Origin: Taudactylus pleione
Lineage: Eukaryota; Chordata; Amphibia; Anura; Myobatrachidae
Direction: 5' to 3'
Assembly (NCBI GenBank): GCA_031769625.1
Contig: JAUIMM010000113.1
Location: 11,752,501-11,816,500 of the forward strand
DNA: 64,000 nucleotides
The translations under genes and the position numbers were made by a program. The notes under the pieces are model-generated. The model was not told the DNA's origin. It saw only the letters and a list, made by a program, of their open reading frames with translations, and ran no database searches. This document shows, one piece after another, positions 1 through 11,260 of this stretch. Within the stretch, counting starts at the first letter, position 1; the number at the start of each line of letters is the position of its first letter.

Positions 1-755
1 GAGAAGCATTTTAAAATGTATAATTTTCTACCTTTTCATCATTTCTATATTTTTCCTCTTTACTTGCTGTGCTCAAGGGTACCTCCTTACTTTGTTACCA
101 TACAGTAGCCAACAAAACCACCATATCTAATTATTGTACTTAGTCAGGCATTGTTGTATTCACTGTATAATGCTTAGAGGAATATGTTTATTTTATTAAA
201 GGAGTTCTTTAAACGGCATGCCAGTTAGAGAAAGGAAGACAATGTGAATTATGGATGCATGAAACCTATTTTTAATCTGTATAGTAAATGTAGTAAAAAG
301 AGACAGATATCATAAGAAAGATGGAATGTTGTAAGCCTTGTGACACGGATGGCTGGGATTACATTAACCTTTATTACCAGAGCCATCTGCAGTAATTATC
401 ATTCTTTGTGATTTTTGTCTGAACCCAGGATGGTGGTATTGTTCTCCACAAAGTTCAGAAGCTGCAATATTTTCCATCAGTCATTTCATTTTATTTTTAA
501 AACCTGTCTTATCTGCAAAACAGTGACAATGTTATTATGAGGTGAACCAGTTAACCTTTCATTTTATGAAGTATAGTCATACTGTTCTAAGCAGTATTTT
601 TGGCACTGAATAAAAAAAAAGAATTATGTTGACAACAACTCTTAATAAAACTGAATGCATGCTTACACCTTTTTCAAACCATATTCCCTATATAAGTTGT
701 TTTATATCAAAACATACAATTTCCAGATTAATGGCAGTTTTGTATGTTCATCTTG
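1..755. other. AT-rich intergenic sequence, nothing recognised
   Basis: Low-complexity AT-rich DNA. The reading frames here are short and match no family I know. I see no tandem repeat, terminal inverted repeat or splice-flanked coding block. Confidence 0.6.
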
Positions 756-759
756 TTCA

Positions 760-760
<1 letters not shown>

Positions 761-790
<30 letters not shown>
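761..790. repeat. (TA)n microsatellite
   Basis: Uninterrupted alternating TA for about 30 bases. It accounts for the runs of alternating Tyr and Ile in frames crossing it. Confidence 0.95.
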
Positions 791-794
<4 letters not shown>

Positions 795-897
795 CATACA
801 TACATTTATACAGTATATAAAAGAACCAATCAACTCGGCACTCTGGGAACCCACTGGGCAACTTCTGCTCTGGTGCCTTCTATATGAGCGGGGCGAC

Positions 898-1092
898 TCC
901 ACATACATCCAAACCGAAATAAGGCGGCACTCAGAGACTTCAAGTAACATAAAAATGTAATAAAACATTGTGCAAATCAGCAACGTTTCTGGGAGCAAGT
1001 CCCCTTCATCAGGAAGGAGACTTGCTCCCTGAAACATTGATGATTTGCACAATGAAGTCTCTGAGTGCCACCCTATTTCGGTTTGGACATAT
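898..1092. repeat. Palindromic foldback element (about 195 bp)
   Basis: The two halves are inverted copies. The block reading CCAAACCGAAATAAGG, then GGCACTCAGAGACTTCA, near 908-941 returns as its reverse complement near 1052-1086. ATTGTGCAAATCA and GGGAGCAAGTC are also mirrored (967-1003 against 1018-1053). The left arm has about 24 extra bases (roughly 942-966) that the right arm lacks. No coding potential. It looks like a small foldback MITE; the superfamily is not assignable by eye. Confidence 0.8.
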
Positions 1093-1545
1093 ACAGTATA
1101 TATATACTCTTACTGTGCTCTAAAAGGCAGAGCAGAGCCTGGGGCCAGTCCCAGTGATTAGCTGTGTGGTCTAAACATACCGCAAGCTTATACACTGGAA
1201 AAAAAAAGTAAAAAAAAAATTCACTTACCTGACTCCTGGGACCGGCGGTCGGGGCTCCGGTGATGTTCTCCCTCTGATCAGCTGGTCTCCCATGCTGCAC
1301 TGCAGCCAGGTCATCAGGTGATTGGGTCCCAGTGCAGTATGGGATATCAGCTGACAGGAGGCATGGAAGACATCACCGAAGCACCGATAACTGCAGGTAA
1401 GTGCTATTAAGGGAGGGGGGTCTGCGATTGTGGGGGATGGGGATTAGTGCCGGGAGTAGCAGTGGTGGCAGGTCGGCGCATGCGCGGGGCACTAGTCATG
1501 GTATTTCTTTGCGAAAATATCGTGAGTAGAGTGCGGAGGGGATTC
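1093..1545. other. Unassigned repeat-like DNA
   Basis: A moderately GC-rich stretch with A-runs near 1200-1220 and purine-rich blocks near 1395-1445. Frames are short and unlike any known protein. Confidence 0.4.
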
Positions 1546-1551
1546 GCAGAG

Positions 1552-1681
1552 ACAGAGCTTTCTCGCAAGCTCTGTCCCTGCAAGGGATTTGTAGTAAATC
1601 CCTGTGATATTGCCTGAATTCGCAATGCAAATTCAGTCGATAATATCACACTACAATCTGCATTACAAATGCGGATTGTAG
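1552..1681. repeat. Cluster of four consecutive hairpins (end of a MITE)
   Basis: Four inverted repeats follow one another with almost no spacer: 1552-1575 (ACAGAGCTT with AAGCTCTGT), 1584-1602 (GGGATTT with AAATCCC), 1604-1649 (GTGATATT and CTGAATT with their complements) and 1651-1681 (CTACAATC with GATTGTAG). The following AGAGCCCTTA probably marks the element end, next to another element beginning GGGCCTGATTCAC at 1697. The other end is not identified. Confidence 0.65.
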
Positions 1682-1696
1682 TAAATAGAGCCCTTA

Positions 1697-1805
1697 GGGC
1701 CTGATTCACTATGGATCGCTATTCTGCTTATATGAACGCAATAGTTGCTAATATCAGTGGTGATATTTAAATGTTTGCATTCGCATTGCGTTTGCAGCCT
1801 GACAT
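1697..1805 (+). mobile_element. Left end of a GGGCCTGATTC-type MITE
   Basis: Begins GGGCCTGATTCACTATGGAT and continues through a segment that recurs at 52,098-52,222. Shared blocks include GCTATTCTGCTTA, GTTGCTAATATCAG and ACATAAGGACGCCCAC. The two copies diverge after the last block, where this one runs into a G-rich minisatellite. Confidence 0.65.
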
Positions 1806-2370
1806 AAGGACGCCCACTGGGGGCACTACAAGGCGGGGACTACTAGTACTGGGGACTACTACTATTGGGGGCTACTACTACTGGGGGCACTACAAGGGGG
1901 GGACTACTACTACTGGGGGCACTACAAGGGGGGGACTACTACTACTGGGGACTACTACTTGGGGCTACTACTACTGGGGGCACTACAAGGGGGGGACTAC
2001 TACTACTGGGGGCACTACAAGGGGGGACTACTACTTTGGGCACTGCATAGGGGGGAGGGGACTACTACTAGGGGCACTACAAGGGGAGGGTACTACTACT
2101 AGGGGCACTGCATAGGGGGCAGGGGACTACTACTAGGGGGACTACATAGGGGGAGGGGACTACCAGTGAGGGCACTGCATCGATGGACCACTGCTGGGGG
2201 CTCTATATAAAGGGCAATACTGAGGGTACTGCATAGGGGGGAGACTACAACTGGGGCCACTATTTAAGGGGCACTGCATAAGGGTTACCACTATTGGGGT
2301 ACTGCATGGGGGGTGGACTGCTACTGGGGGCACTATATAAGGGGCACTGCATAGGGGGTAGCACGCATTT
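1805..2370 (+). repeat. G-rich minisatellite (GGGGGCACTACAAGGG / GGGACTACTACTACT)
   Basis: Imperfect repeats built from GGGACTACTACTACTGGG and GGGCACTACAAGGGG, roughly 30 bp per compound unit, decaying toward the right where units read GGGGCACTGCATAGGG. The Gly/Thr/Tyr-rich frame through it is a repeat artefact. A close relative of the motif lies at 8,505-8,755. Confidence 0.85.
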
Positions 2371-3440
2371 ACATGTCTGGCTTGTTCTGTCAATTGTCCA
2401 TTATCCTGCTTTTACTGACCCTGCTTGTTTTGACTATTTTAACTGTCGTTCTATTTGACTTCTGAAAAATTGCTGTTTTTCTTACCCTATCCAGCCGATG
2501 CAGTCCCTAGTTGCCGAAGCTTTGCACATGCTCGTTTGCACTGCTGCTTTACGCATTCTTGGTCCTACTGCACAATGCTTGTCAGGCAGGGGGCAGGCAG
2601 GTGCCTGTCCTGATGCCTGCCAGATCCATTACACAGGTGCTGGGCCCACCCGGATTATGGCTGTCTTCTCCTCTCCAGACTGCAGTGCAGCACGGGCAGA
2701 CCCCCTCATCTAAGAAGGTAGGAGGCGTTGCTGCTGTTGACTATCAAAGGCAAATCCTGATTGACTTCTGAAGGCTCTAGGCAAGATAATGGTTTGGGAT
2801 CCACCCCCCTCCATCTCAACATCATATTTCTACTCAGTCAGTAATCATCATATTCTCAAAGAGAGCTTTTCATGCAGACAAGTACAATGCAATATGTAGT
2901 GCTAAAGATGAATAACTAAAACCCCAGCATCCCTGGTACAGTATGCTGAGGCTTCAGGGGTAACAAAAATTGGAGCATTAAACTCTTCACCTCATTTCAG
3001 CTGCTAAAGAGCTGTCATAAATGCTGGAGCTTGTAGTTATCAGACCATGGGGTAAATGGTCCTTAGTTTTGACTTCAGTAGCCGGTGGGCTAGAGTGAAT
3101 AGGAGGTAGGAGATGGGGTGGCTGAATATAGGTATTCCTCATAGGCTGTTCCCGGATGTTTACGAGACCTAGTCCAGGGCACGGACTCTAATTCACAGTG
3201 GTGTTCTCCAGTGACCCCTCCAAGCAGGATATGGGTTTTTGCGGCACCGAGTGAACAGGTCGCGGTCCCTAGAGTAGGTATCTGGAAAGAGTGAGAAGAC
3301 AAGAATAATACTGGGTAAACTAGATAGCCAGACTCAGGTGGTAAGGTACTGGCAATACAATCTCTGACTAGCGTTGGGACGGCTAGGAGACGAAAAGAGG
3401 TGATTGAGTATCCAGACGCTAAGTAGCGATGTGACTGGAA
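2371..3440. other. No recognised gene
   Basis: Mixed-composition DNA with short frames only. 3,060-3,440 looks like part of a repeat that continues into the 36-bp minisatellite, but I cannot name the family. Confidence 0.4.
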
Positions 3441-3474
3441 CGACCTCAGATGCAAATCGCTGTGACAGTGAATC

Positions 3475-3770
3475 CCAGATGCTGGGTAGTGGTGTTAAAA
3501 CTGGTACGTATCCAGATGCTGAATACAGGTGTTATTACTGATAGTATTCAGATGCTGAATAGAGGTATTATTACTGGCAGTATCCAGATGCTGAATAGAG
3601 GTGTTATTATTGGCAGTATCCAGATGCTATATAGAGGTGTTATTACTGGCAGTATCCAGACGCTGAATAGAGGTGTTATTATTGGTAGTATCCAGATGCT
3701 AAATAGAAATGTTATTACTGGCAGTATCCAGATGCTGAAGAGAGATGTTAATACTCAGTGTTGCAACTAG
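3475..3770 (+). repeat. 36-bp minisatellite, about eight units
   Basis: The unit is close to GTATCCAGATGCTGAATAGA followed by GGTGTTATTACTGGCA. Because 36 is a multiple of three, a plus-strand frame from 3450 to 3770 stays open and encodes 12-residue repeats of the type GSIQMLNRGVIT. No homology supports a gene, so I treat the frame as a by-product of unit length. Confidence 0.85.
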
Positions 3771-3783
3771 TAGAAAACATTTA

Positions 3784-6295
3784 AGGTAAGTGTGGAGCCT
3801 TAGGATGCAGTCTCAGCGAGTAACCACAGGCATCTTCCTGTTCCAGGAGTTAGGCTTAAATTCCCTTAGGTAGCTGATCATTGGTCGAATGAGGCAGTAG
3901 ACCGACTGCATGCTACCATTGAAGGATACCAGTCAGATGACAATAACCAACATGGCATCACCCATGTCCATGCTAGTAGGACCAGGACGCGCACATGAGA
4001 ATTCTAGCGGACCCTGGGGAGAATACTCACTCACTACGGGACCCTAGGCCTGACATCCCCATGCCTCGGAGCACAGAGACACTGGCACAGGGGTAAGCAG
4101 CGACCAATCCCAGGCTGCATCCTGACAGTAGTTCCTCAACAACATGACACTACTCTGACTACATTAACTTTTTCCACCATCAAGTTCTCTTAAAAATGCA
4201 CAGCTCACAGGCACCTAAGTCTCATATGTCTGCATACAAATTTAGGAGTTTGCCTAGGATGCTGATGGTTAAGAACACACCTAAAATACTAAATGAGCAA
4301 AAAATATCACTCATCCAAGGTGGTGATCCCAAATAGAGTGTCAGCTGCTGAGATTTTCTTAGCTGCCAGCCACTGGTCCTCAATGTCTGTGATGGGCTGA
4401 AGGACAGAAGATGTCATCACCACCTTCTCCCCATTTAATTAAGATGCAGCAGTTATAGGGCCACAACAACTTGGGGGGGTGCTAGCGGTGTTTCTGAGGG
4501 TGGGGGGGTGCCACCTATGGTGCCCCTTGTGCTAGTGTCAGCCCTGCTCCTGTCTGGTCACTCTGATTGGGTACCACTAGCGCCAATCAGGAGCCAGTGC
4601 CCATTTTAAAACTGATTTAGGATAATCCAGGCGATATTAGTTTAGCTCACATAGTGGGTTAACTAACTCTGATTAAAGGTGTCATGGAGGAGGGTGGGTT
4701 ACAGCTTCGGTTGAGCATGGAGGATTCCACCCCCAAGGTATCCCATCCTGTGTCGGACTCCACCGGTCGCACCGCCCTCCTTACAGCCCTATGTTTGCCT
4801 CTTCCTGTGAATTGTATAAAGGCCTTTTTTTCAATTATTATCAAATATTCTACAGTGTATTTCATTTTTCCCATCTACCCTTCTTGCATGATTTTGCAAG
4901 AGAAAATATTCTTTTTCTTCATTAATGTGTAATTCATTAATACAACCTTAACATTAAGACTCAAAGACATAATAATATGGTATGATTTATATTTCACTTT
5001 CATGGATGAGTGCACAAAATTTAAATAAATTCTTCCAACCTTTATTAATCATAACATTATTTTACAATAGCAGGCTGGCTGATTATATAAAACTGACATA
5101 CTGTGTACATGTTCTTTATTACATTAAAAAGTTCATATTTATATTTTCCATAATGAAGTACTGTAATAAGACTTTAAAACATAAATAAATCCTCCTTTTG
5201 GGTAGCTGTATATATCACATTATCATGCCATAATGGTAGTTAAAGCAATAGTATGGTGATTTTTCATTTAGAGACAATAGAAAATAAAAAAAGGTCTATC
5301 TCATATCTGAGTAAGTCTATAATAAAAAAATATAGCTTAGTAAAAATAAACCACTTTCTATGATTCCCTAATATAAATTTGCAATTGCACCTTAATAATA
5401 TTTGAGACAATAAATTATATATCAGTTTTCCTCAGCTGGTCAATTATCACGACAAACGTTACTTTATATATTATTATAAAATGAAGTATGGAGGTTCTTT
5501 GTGAAGATTTACTTACAATTCGCTTATGTCTGCATGTTTTGCTGAAGAATAATAGAGAAATAAAGTTGAAGTATAATTAATTGCAATAGGGCGTGACTTC
5601 CTTTTAAAATATCCCAGTACTTGCATTCACAATTCCATACTCCATCTATTTTTTTATTATTGCTACAATTGATTTCACATTAAGGCACCAGATTTTAATA
5701 TCCACCAGTCTGATTGGAAATATGTAACAAATATAAACATACACATAAACCTAGTGTAATTGCTTTTATAAAACTAAAAATACAAATACAAATACAAAAC
5801 TTATTCTCTTCTTCTATATGAGTTAAGGGTTGCACAAAAGAGGCCACTTTGTTCCAATGCCTATCTATCCTGGGAGAGATAAAATGTTGTAATAAATAAG
5901 AATAATTGCTTCTTTCATATTCTCTACTTGTTAAAATTAGCTTGGCGCTTTGAGTATCTATATTTCTATTCTGGAATTAAATTAGAACTACCATTTAGAA
6001 TGGTATAATTCTCTTTTGCTTAGTGTTAAATAGTTAATTCTTTTTTTTTTGTGCAAGACGCTGCCAGTATTCATAAAACTACATTTTAATCAAGAACTCA
6101 ATTTCTTTCTTCAAATATCTACGCATCAACGCCAACCTCCTATTGTACTGTGACAAAGAAGTGACCAGTCGTCAGTTGCTTAGCAGAGATTATTCAAAGC
6201 CTGTATGAGAAGAAAAAACTACTTCTTTCGCAGAGACATGTATTGAGACAGTCATTGGTGGATTTGCAAATCATAGCAACTGCATGCAAAGTTGC
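3784..6295. other. Intergenic DNA, nothing recognised
   Basis: 3,784-4,130 is moderately GC-rich and repeat-like. From about 4,880 to 6,290 it is strongly AT-rich with many stops in all frames. I see no element ends, tandem repeats or coding segments that I can support. Confidence 0.5.
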
Positions 6296-6299
6296 AGCA

Positions 6300-6608
6300 T
6301 CGGTTGCTGATCAGTCGATAATCTGGTTTCCGAGTAACCCTATGGTTGCGCAGAATAGTTGAGGGGGCCAAGACACCGCTACAATTTTTACTGTGTATGG
6401 GATCACAGTCGCAGGCTGAGACATGCCCTGAAAATGGTCACTCCGTACATGTGTTTGAGTCACCACCACCTGCTGCTGCCTATCACTTTGTGAAAAAAAA
6501 ACCTCACTGCGAGCAACATCGGTAATGAAACTTAATGCATGTGTAGACCACCAATAATTGCTCAATTGCATAAACATCAGCATTTTGTTAATCTCTGAAT
6601 CAGGCCTA
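6300..6608. mobile_element. MITE copy, right end CTCTGAATCAGGCC
   Basis: About 300 bp shared with 60,118-60,405. Matching blocks are an ATCGACC/AGTCGATAAT start region, GAGTAA(C/T)CCTATGG, GCAGAAT, TGTATGGGATCACAGT, and an ending with CTCTGAATCAG preceded by a CATAAACATC or TTAAACATC block. The right end resembles the GGGCCTGATTC terminal repeats of other elements in the window. No coding potential. Confidence 0.7.
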
Positions 6609-6609
6609 G

Positions 6610-7795
6610 TGTCTTCTTAGAAGTGGCCAAAGTACACTGATAGAAACAATAGGAAATAGGAAGGCTCTACATACATGCTGCTCGAGAGGGCTAAGATGCA
6701 TAGGCATGCTTCACCCACCAAAGCAAAGGTAAAGGAACCGGATGCTAGACAAACTTGGAAGATATCTACTGATAGCTAAACATGGAAGATATGAACCGCA
6801 TACACTCTGTAAGTGCGAACTAACCTTTCCCCAGCACAATTTTATGATATTTTATTAGACTTTTATTAGACACCAACTGCCAGTGAGTCCCGGTCGGTGA
6901 TGTTTGGCAGCTTTTGGAAAGGCAGTTGGTGCGGCTCCCTTATTTAAGTTTTGGACTGCGCCAGGGGTGGACTGCCCCACCTCTGGAGCCGCCACTCGCT
7001 GCCTCCATCTATTTAGATGAACTGGGGCTCTCTAGGATCTGCTGTGGCTCCGTCGTAGGGTCTGACCTCGACGTGTACTGCTGTGCATGCGCACCTTTAC
7101 CTTGTGTCTTTCTCCTTGGCACCCATAGTGCATGGATGCCCCCTAAGACTTCCTGCAACATTATTGCCATTAAAGCCCCCACGGTGTGCCCCCGATCCTC
7201 TGTGCAACCATCGTGCTTTGTATTTGAGTATTTGTGGTTTGATACAAAGCCTCTTTGTTCCTGGCTTCCCACCCTCCCTCCAATTTTGTTGTTGCTTTTG
7301 GTGGTGCTTTTGTTGTTAGCTGTTTTTTTACAGCAGGAAATAATGGCAGGTCGCCACTCCGGGTGCAAATTTGGTTGATTATAAAAAATTGAATAAAGGA
7401 TTTATGGCGCTCCACTTAAAATACAATGCTGCTTTCTTCACATCAAATGGATCTATCCCAAAGATCTAGAAAATAAATTTTATTACATTCTGCAAATTTG
7501 GTTGAGTTGATTTTGGTGTGCTCACCTTTGTTGACTTCACTGTTAGCTCACTGCATAATAGCTCTCAGGTGGGTACTCATGTTAGAAGTTTGAGTGGATA
7601 CCTTTTATTGGCAACTATTGATCATTTGGTTTTTATGCACCATTGGCAGCCGACAATGCATGTTTTTAGTGGTGTAGTGAATTGTTGGACTGGACTGATT
7701 CTGGCTGTCCTTTCTTTGCCACAATACTTTATTTAATTTAAATATATTTGAATGTTCTTTTATGTTTTCAATAAATAGCAAATACATTCTATTCA
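6610..7795. other. Unclassified block with a hairpin and AATAAA signals
   Basis: CACCAACTGCC at about 6,871 pairs with GGCAGTTGGTG near 6,921-6,931, with about 40 bases between. AATAAAGG occurs near 7,391 and AATAAA near 7,770. A 154-codon plus-strand frame (6914-7378) overlaps an equally open minus-strand frame and has no recognisable domain. It could be an LTR or LINE 3' remnant; I do not call a gene. Confidence 0.35.
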
Positions 7796-8097
7796 GCCAA
7801 ATACATGTATCTGAGTCTTTATTTATATTATGGTTTACCGTATATACTCGAGTATAAGCCGAGTTTTTCAGCACATTTTTTGTGCTGAAAAAGCCCCCCC
7901 CTCGGCTTATACTCGAGTGATGCTCCAGGACCAGGGACGGTTCTCTCAGCCAAATACATGTATCTGAGTCTTTATTTATATTATGGTTTACCGTATATAC
8001 TCGAGTATAAGCCGAGTTTTTCAGCACATTTTTTGTGCTGAAAAAGCCCCCCCCTCGGCTTATACTCGAGTGATGCTCCAGGACCAGGGACGGTTCT
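7796..8097. repeat. Tandem duplication of a 152-bp hairpin unit
   Basis: The segment from AGCCAAATACATGTATCTGA to GGACCAGGGACGGTTCTC occurs twice in a row with virtually no differences. Each unit holds a stem in which ACTCGAGTATAAGCCGAG pairs with CTCGGCTTATACTCGAGT, enclosing a second stem TTTTTCAGCACA / TGTGCTGAAAAA. The duplicated 55-residue block in the minus-strand frame across it is a consequence of this duplication. Confidence 0.95.
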
Positions 8098-8882
8098 CCA
8101 GCTGAGCAGGGTGCCACATATTGGAGGGTGCCTCACTCAGCTGAGTAACGTGCGGGCCGTGGTGCAGACTGTGTCTCTGTGACACAGCTGCACCGCGTGT
8201 TTAGCTCTGACAGGACGGAGTTCGGTCAGCACTACACAGTGCCAAACACACCAACGCCGGCAACGGCAGCTGTGTGTTTGTTGTAATTAGCAGCCGAGGA
8301 GAGTCTGTCAGACTCTCATTGGATGCTGCTCCCACTGCGGAAGCCATCTTCCAGCTCCTGCAGTGGGTAATGGGAGAGACGTCATGATGTCATGACATCT
8401 CTCCCATAATGCAAAGTGGCCGGAGGAGCCGGCAGCAGCGTCGGGACCAGGAGCGGGGTTTCAGGTAAGTGGTTATTTTTTTTTAATTACGTCTCTCTCT
8501 ACTGGGGGGGGCTACTACTGGTGGCAGTACCAGGGGGGATTACTACTGGGGGCACTACCAGGGGGGTTACTACTGGGTGCACTACCAGGGGGGGATTACT
8601 ACTGGGGGCACTACCAGGGGGGGATTACTACTGGGGGCACTACCAGAGGGGGATATTACTACTGGGGGCACTACCAGGGGGGATATAACTATTGGGGGCA
8701 CTACCAGGGGGGATTACTACTGGTGGCAGTACCAGGGGGGGGATTACTACCAGTAGCTGCTGCATTTCCCACCCTAGGCTTATACTCGAGTCAATAAGTT
8801 TTCCCAGTTTTTTGTGGTAAAATTAGGTACCTCGGCTTATATTCGGGTTGACTTATACTCGAGTATATCCAGTATTTATAAA
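7838..8882. mobile_element. Element with XhoI-site termini (TATACTCGAGTATAAG)
   Basis: TATACTCGAGTATAAGCCGA starts the left end and the inverted form (GACTTATACTCGAGTATA) closes the right end near 8,870. Inside are further inverted copies of GGCTTATA-CTCGAG, a 35-bp palindrome (8,371-8,405, arms TGGGAGAGA-GTCATGA with one mismatch) and a G-rich minisatellite. No transposase frame is present, so it would be non-autonomous. The superfamily is unknown to me. Confidence 0.65.
8505..8755 (+). repeat. G-rich minisatellite (ATTACTACTGGGGGCACTAC)
   Basis: About nine units of roughly 28-29 bp, each ATTACTACTGGGGGCACTAC followed by CAGGGGGG. It lies inside the XhoI-site element. Its core TACTACTGGGGGCACTAC is the same as in the 1,805-2,370 array. 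Confidence 0.9.
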
Positions 8883-8899
8883 TTTGTATTCATATGGTG

Positions 8900-10545
8900 T
8901 ATTCACGTGACATCCTTAAAGGTTTAAACAATTTACTTGGGACAAATAAAAGATCATTTGAAGAATTAAAACTAAGCAAGCTAATGTTTTAGTTTTTTAT
9001 GCTTTTGTAAAGTACAGTTTTAGCAGTTTCAGCAACTAGACTTCTGCATAGTCACTAAAGTATGAATACTATTATAGAAATTAATGGACTTTACTTATAT
9101 CAAACTGTACCGACCCACTGCAGCTACTGACAATTTATCTTCATTCATACAATATTTTAGTTGCTATGGTAATTGATGAACACTGAAGAGATTTTGTCTT
9201 ACTCTTAGGCAATTGATTGCTATAATGAAACTAAATGCATACTGTACAAAGGTGAAATAAATATTTCTGTCATTGACAATCTATGTATAACTATTTTCAC
9301 ATGATTCTTAAACTGCAGCATGGGCATGTCCTGCGACTTCATTAGTAAGCATTGTTCTTCTATTTTCAAAGCGCCTTTGCTAATTTTCATGTGCATGCTC
9401 TACATTTTTGATTATGGTCGGCAGGAAGGAGAGGTAGATATTCATTATATTCATTGCTCTCCCATGAGTTACTATGGCTACATGATTGTATCAGCACACA
9501 TCCAATCCATTTGTCTCCTAGGCATAGCCTTTTTAAGTAATGAAAAAAATGTTTTATGTAAAAATTTCATGTGTCTTATTAAAATGTGCATAATATAGTT
9601 TGTTTTTGTTGCTTAATACCTGTGTCCGTGTACAAGCTGTTCAACACTGTTCTGAACTGTTATCAACTTAAACTGGTACAGTAATACCAACATTTATTTA
9701 AAGATGTTAATTAAACACTAGTTTATTATGAGAATATTTAGCATCTAGTAGAATAACAACAAATGAAAGGGAGTGTGGATGAAGGCCCGTATACAAGTAA
9801 TCAAATAAATTTAGATATTTACAGTATGTACTGTATATTGATGGAATATATAACATGGTGGTATATTTGGCCTTAGATACAATATAATGATATTGTAATA
9901 TGGTCTTCATGAAGAACTATTATTTATTAACAATTATTTTTATAACACCAGTATACTCTACGACACATTCCATTTGGGAATAATTGTTGCAATAAAGCAG
10001 GACTAAGTAGAAGTAGAAGAGAAGAATAAATATATGTTTTGATTTAGCTGTGAAGTGTAATTGTAATAGCCTAGAATAGCCTGGGGAGGTTAAGTTTATG
10101 GTTTTGGTATTTTGCCTAAAGTGAAAAGTTTTCAGGGAATGCTTGAAGGTTTGGAGGCAAGAGGAAAGTATTTTTGTACATGTGAGGGAACTCTACAGAA
10201 GGGGAGCAGTCAGAGAACAGTTTTATATTATGAGTGTGGGTGAGATGCGCAGATCTAGCACTCTAGTTAGGAGATATTTTAAGACAGGGGAGGAAATGTA
10301 GGTTGGGGTAGTTCTGATAGCAAATGTAGGAACTGTGCAATAATATTGTTGATATTTCCATTGTTTTAGCACTATTTCAGTTTGCTTCCTGTGTCTTCTG
10401 ACACAATACTGTATTAGAGCTCCATTTCGTTTAAATGAGAATTGGTACACAGAAATAGCGGTAATGTTACCGACAGGAGTCACAAGGGTCTCCAACCCTG
10501 AACCTTAAATATAGTGCCACCTAGCTCACTCCCACTTGCTACAGT
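8900..10545. other. AT-rich intergenic DNA, nothing recognised
   Basis: Frames are short and without recognisable domains. No terminal repeats or tandem arrays noted. Confidence 0.55.
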
Positions 10546-10555
10546 CTAGACCAGG

Positions 10556-10740
10556 GATCTAGATTCATCTTTGTGTTTTGGTTTTACAAAACCACCATCA
10601 TGTGTTTTAGATCTGTATTTTTTTTTTATAGAAGATAAAAACAGCTAAAATCATGTAATTTGGGGCTGTTTTTGCTCTTATTATTAACCTCAATAACATT
10701 CATTTTGTGTGTGACACTGCAGTGGCTGACAGGATGGCAA
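10556..10740 (+). mobile_element. Fragment of a hAT subterminal region
   Basis: ATTCATCTTTGTGTTTTGG with AAAACCACC resembles 31,985-32,060 and 35,600-35,665. The later block GCTAAAATCA...AATTTGGG followed by ATTATTAACCTCAATAACAT matches 11,400-11,465 inside the 5-kb hAT element. It is an end fragment without coding capacity. Confidence 0.65.
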
Positions 10741-10844
10741 TTTAATATAAACTATACGATGCTATAGAATGTTTTTATTAATCAATAACTAGATCAGAGT
10801 CCCAAGGGCAGTACATGGAAATGGAGGTAGAGTATGTAGTGTAA

Positions 10845-10998
10845 GAGAGATTGATTGATTAATCAATTCATTAATCATTATTTTATTACGACTATAAAAA
10901 AACAAATCCAAGAAGTGAAAAATGCTATAAAATACAAGCTCCCAAAATGAATGAAAGTGGTGCATTGATTGATTGATTGATTGATTTATTACAATTGA
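10845..10998. repeat. (ATTG)n microsatellite cluster
   Basis: Runs of ATTG/TTGA at about 10,848-10,865 and 10,964-11,005, partly mirrored as TAATCAAT, interrupted by unique sequence. Confidence 0.8.
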
Positions 10999-11252
10999 TT
11001 GATTAAGAAAATTAAATTTAAGACCATAAAAGCATACAATGTTAATAGCAAAGGATTCCTCACAAGGGTTGAAAGAGAAGCCAAGAAAATTAATAGTTGC
11101 ACTGCAGAGCAGCAAACTCCAAATCAGACTATCTTATACTAACAAATATTAGGATGCTAACCTGCTAGCCATACTACCCCCTTACCCCCTGTTTGGGTAA
11201 CACATCCCTATAGTACATTTATAAGGTGCACCAGAGAGTCTGAGTATGAGGG

Positions 11253-11260
11253 ATAATAAT
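11253..11260. repeat. Left 8-bp target-site duplication of the hAT element
   Basis: ATAATAAT, identical to 16,261-16,268 on the other side of the element. Confidence 0.9.

Noticed and set aside
1771..2115. Gly/Thr/Tyr-rich frame
   Set aside because: A translation of the G-rich minisatellite.
6914..7378. 154-codon plus-strand frame with hydrophobic C-terminal half
   Set aside because: No family resemblance, and a minus-strand frame is equally open. The poly-Leu part comes from TTG/CTT-rich DNA.
7605..8117. 170-codon minus-strand frame with an internal 55-residue duplication
   Set aside because: Explained by the 152-bp tandem duplication of a non-coding element end.
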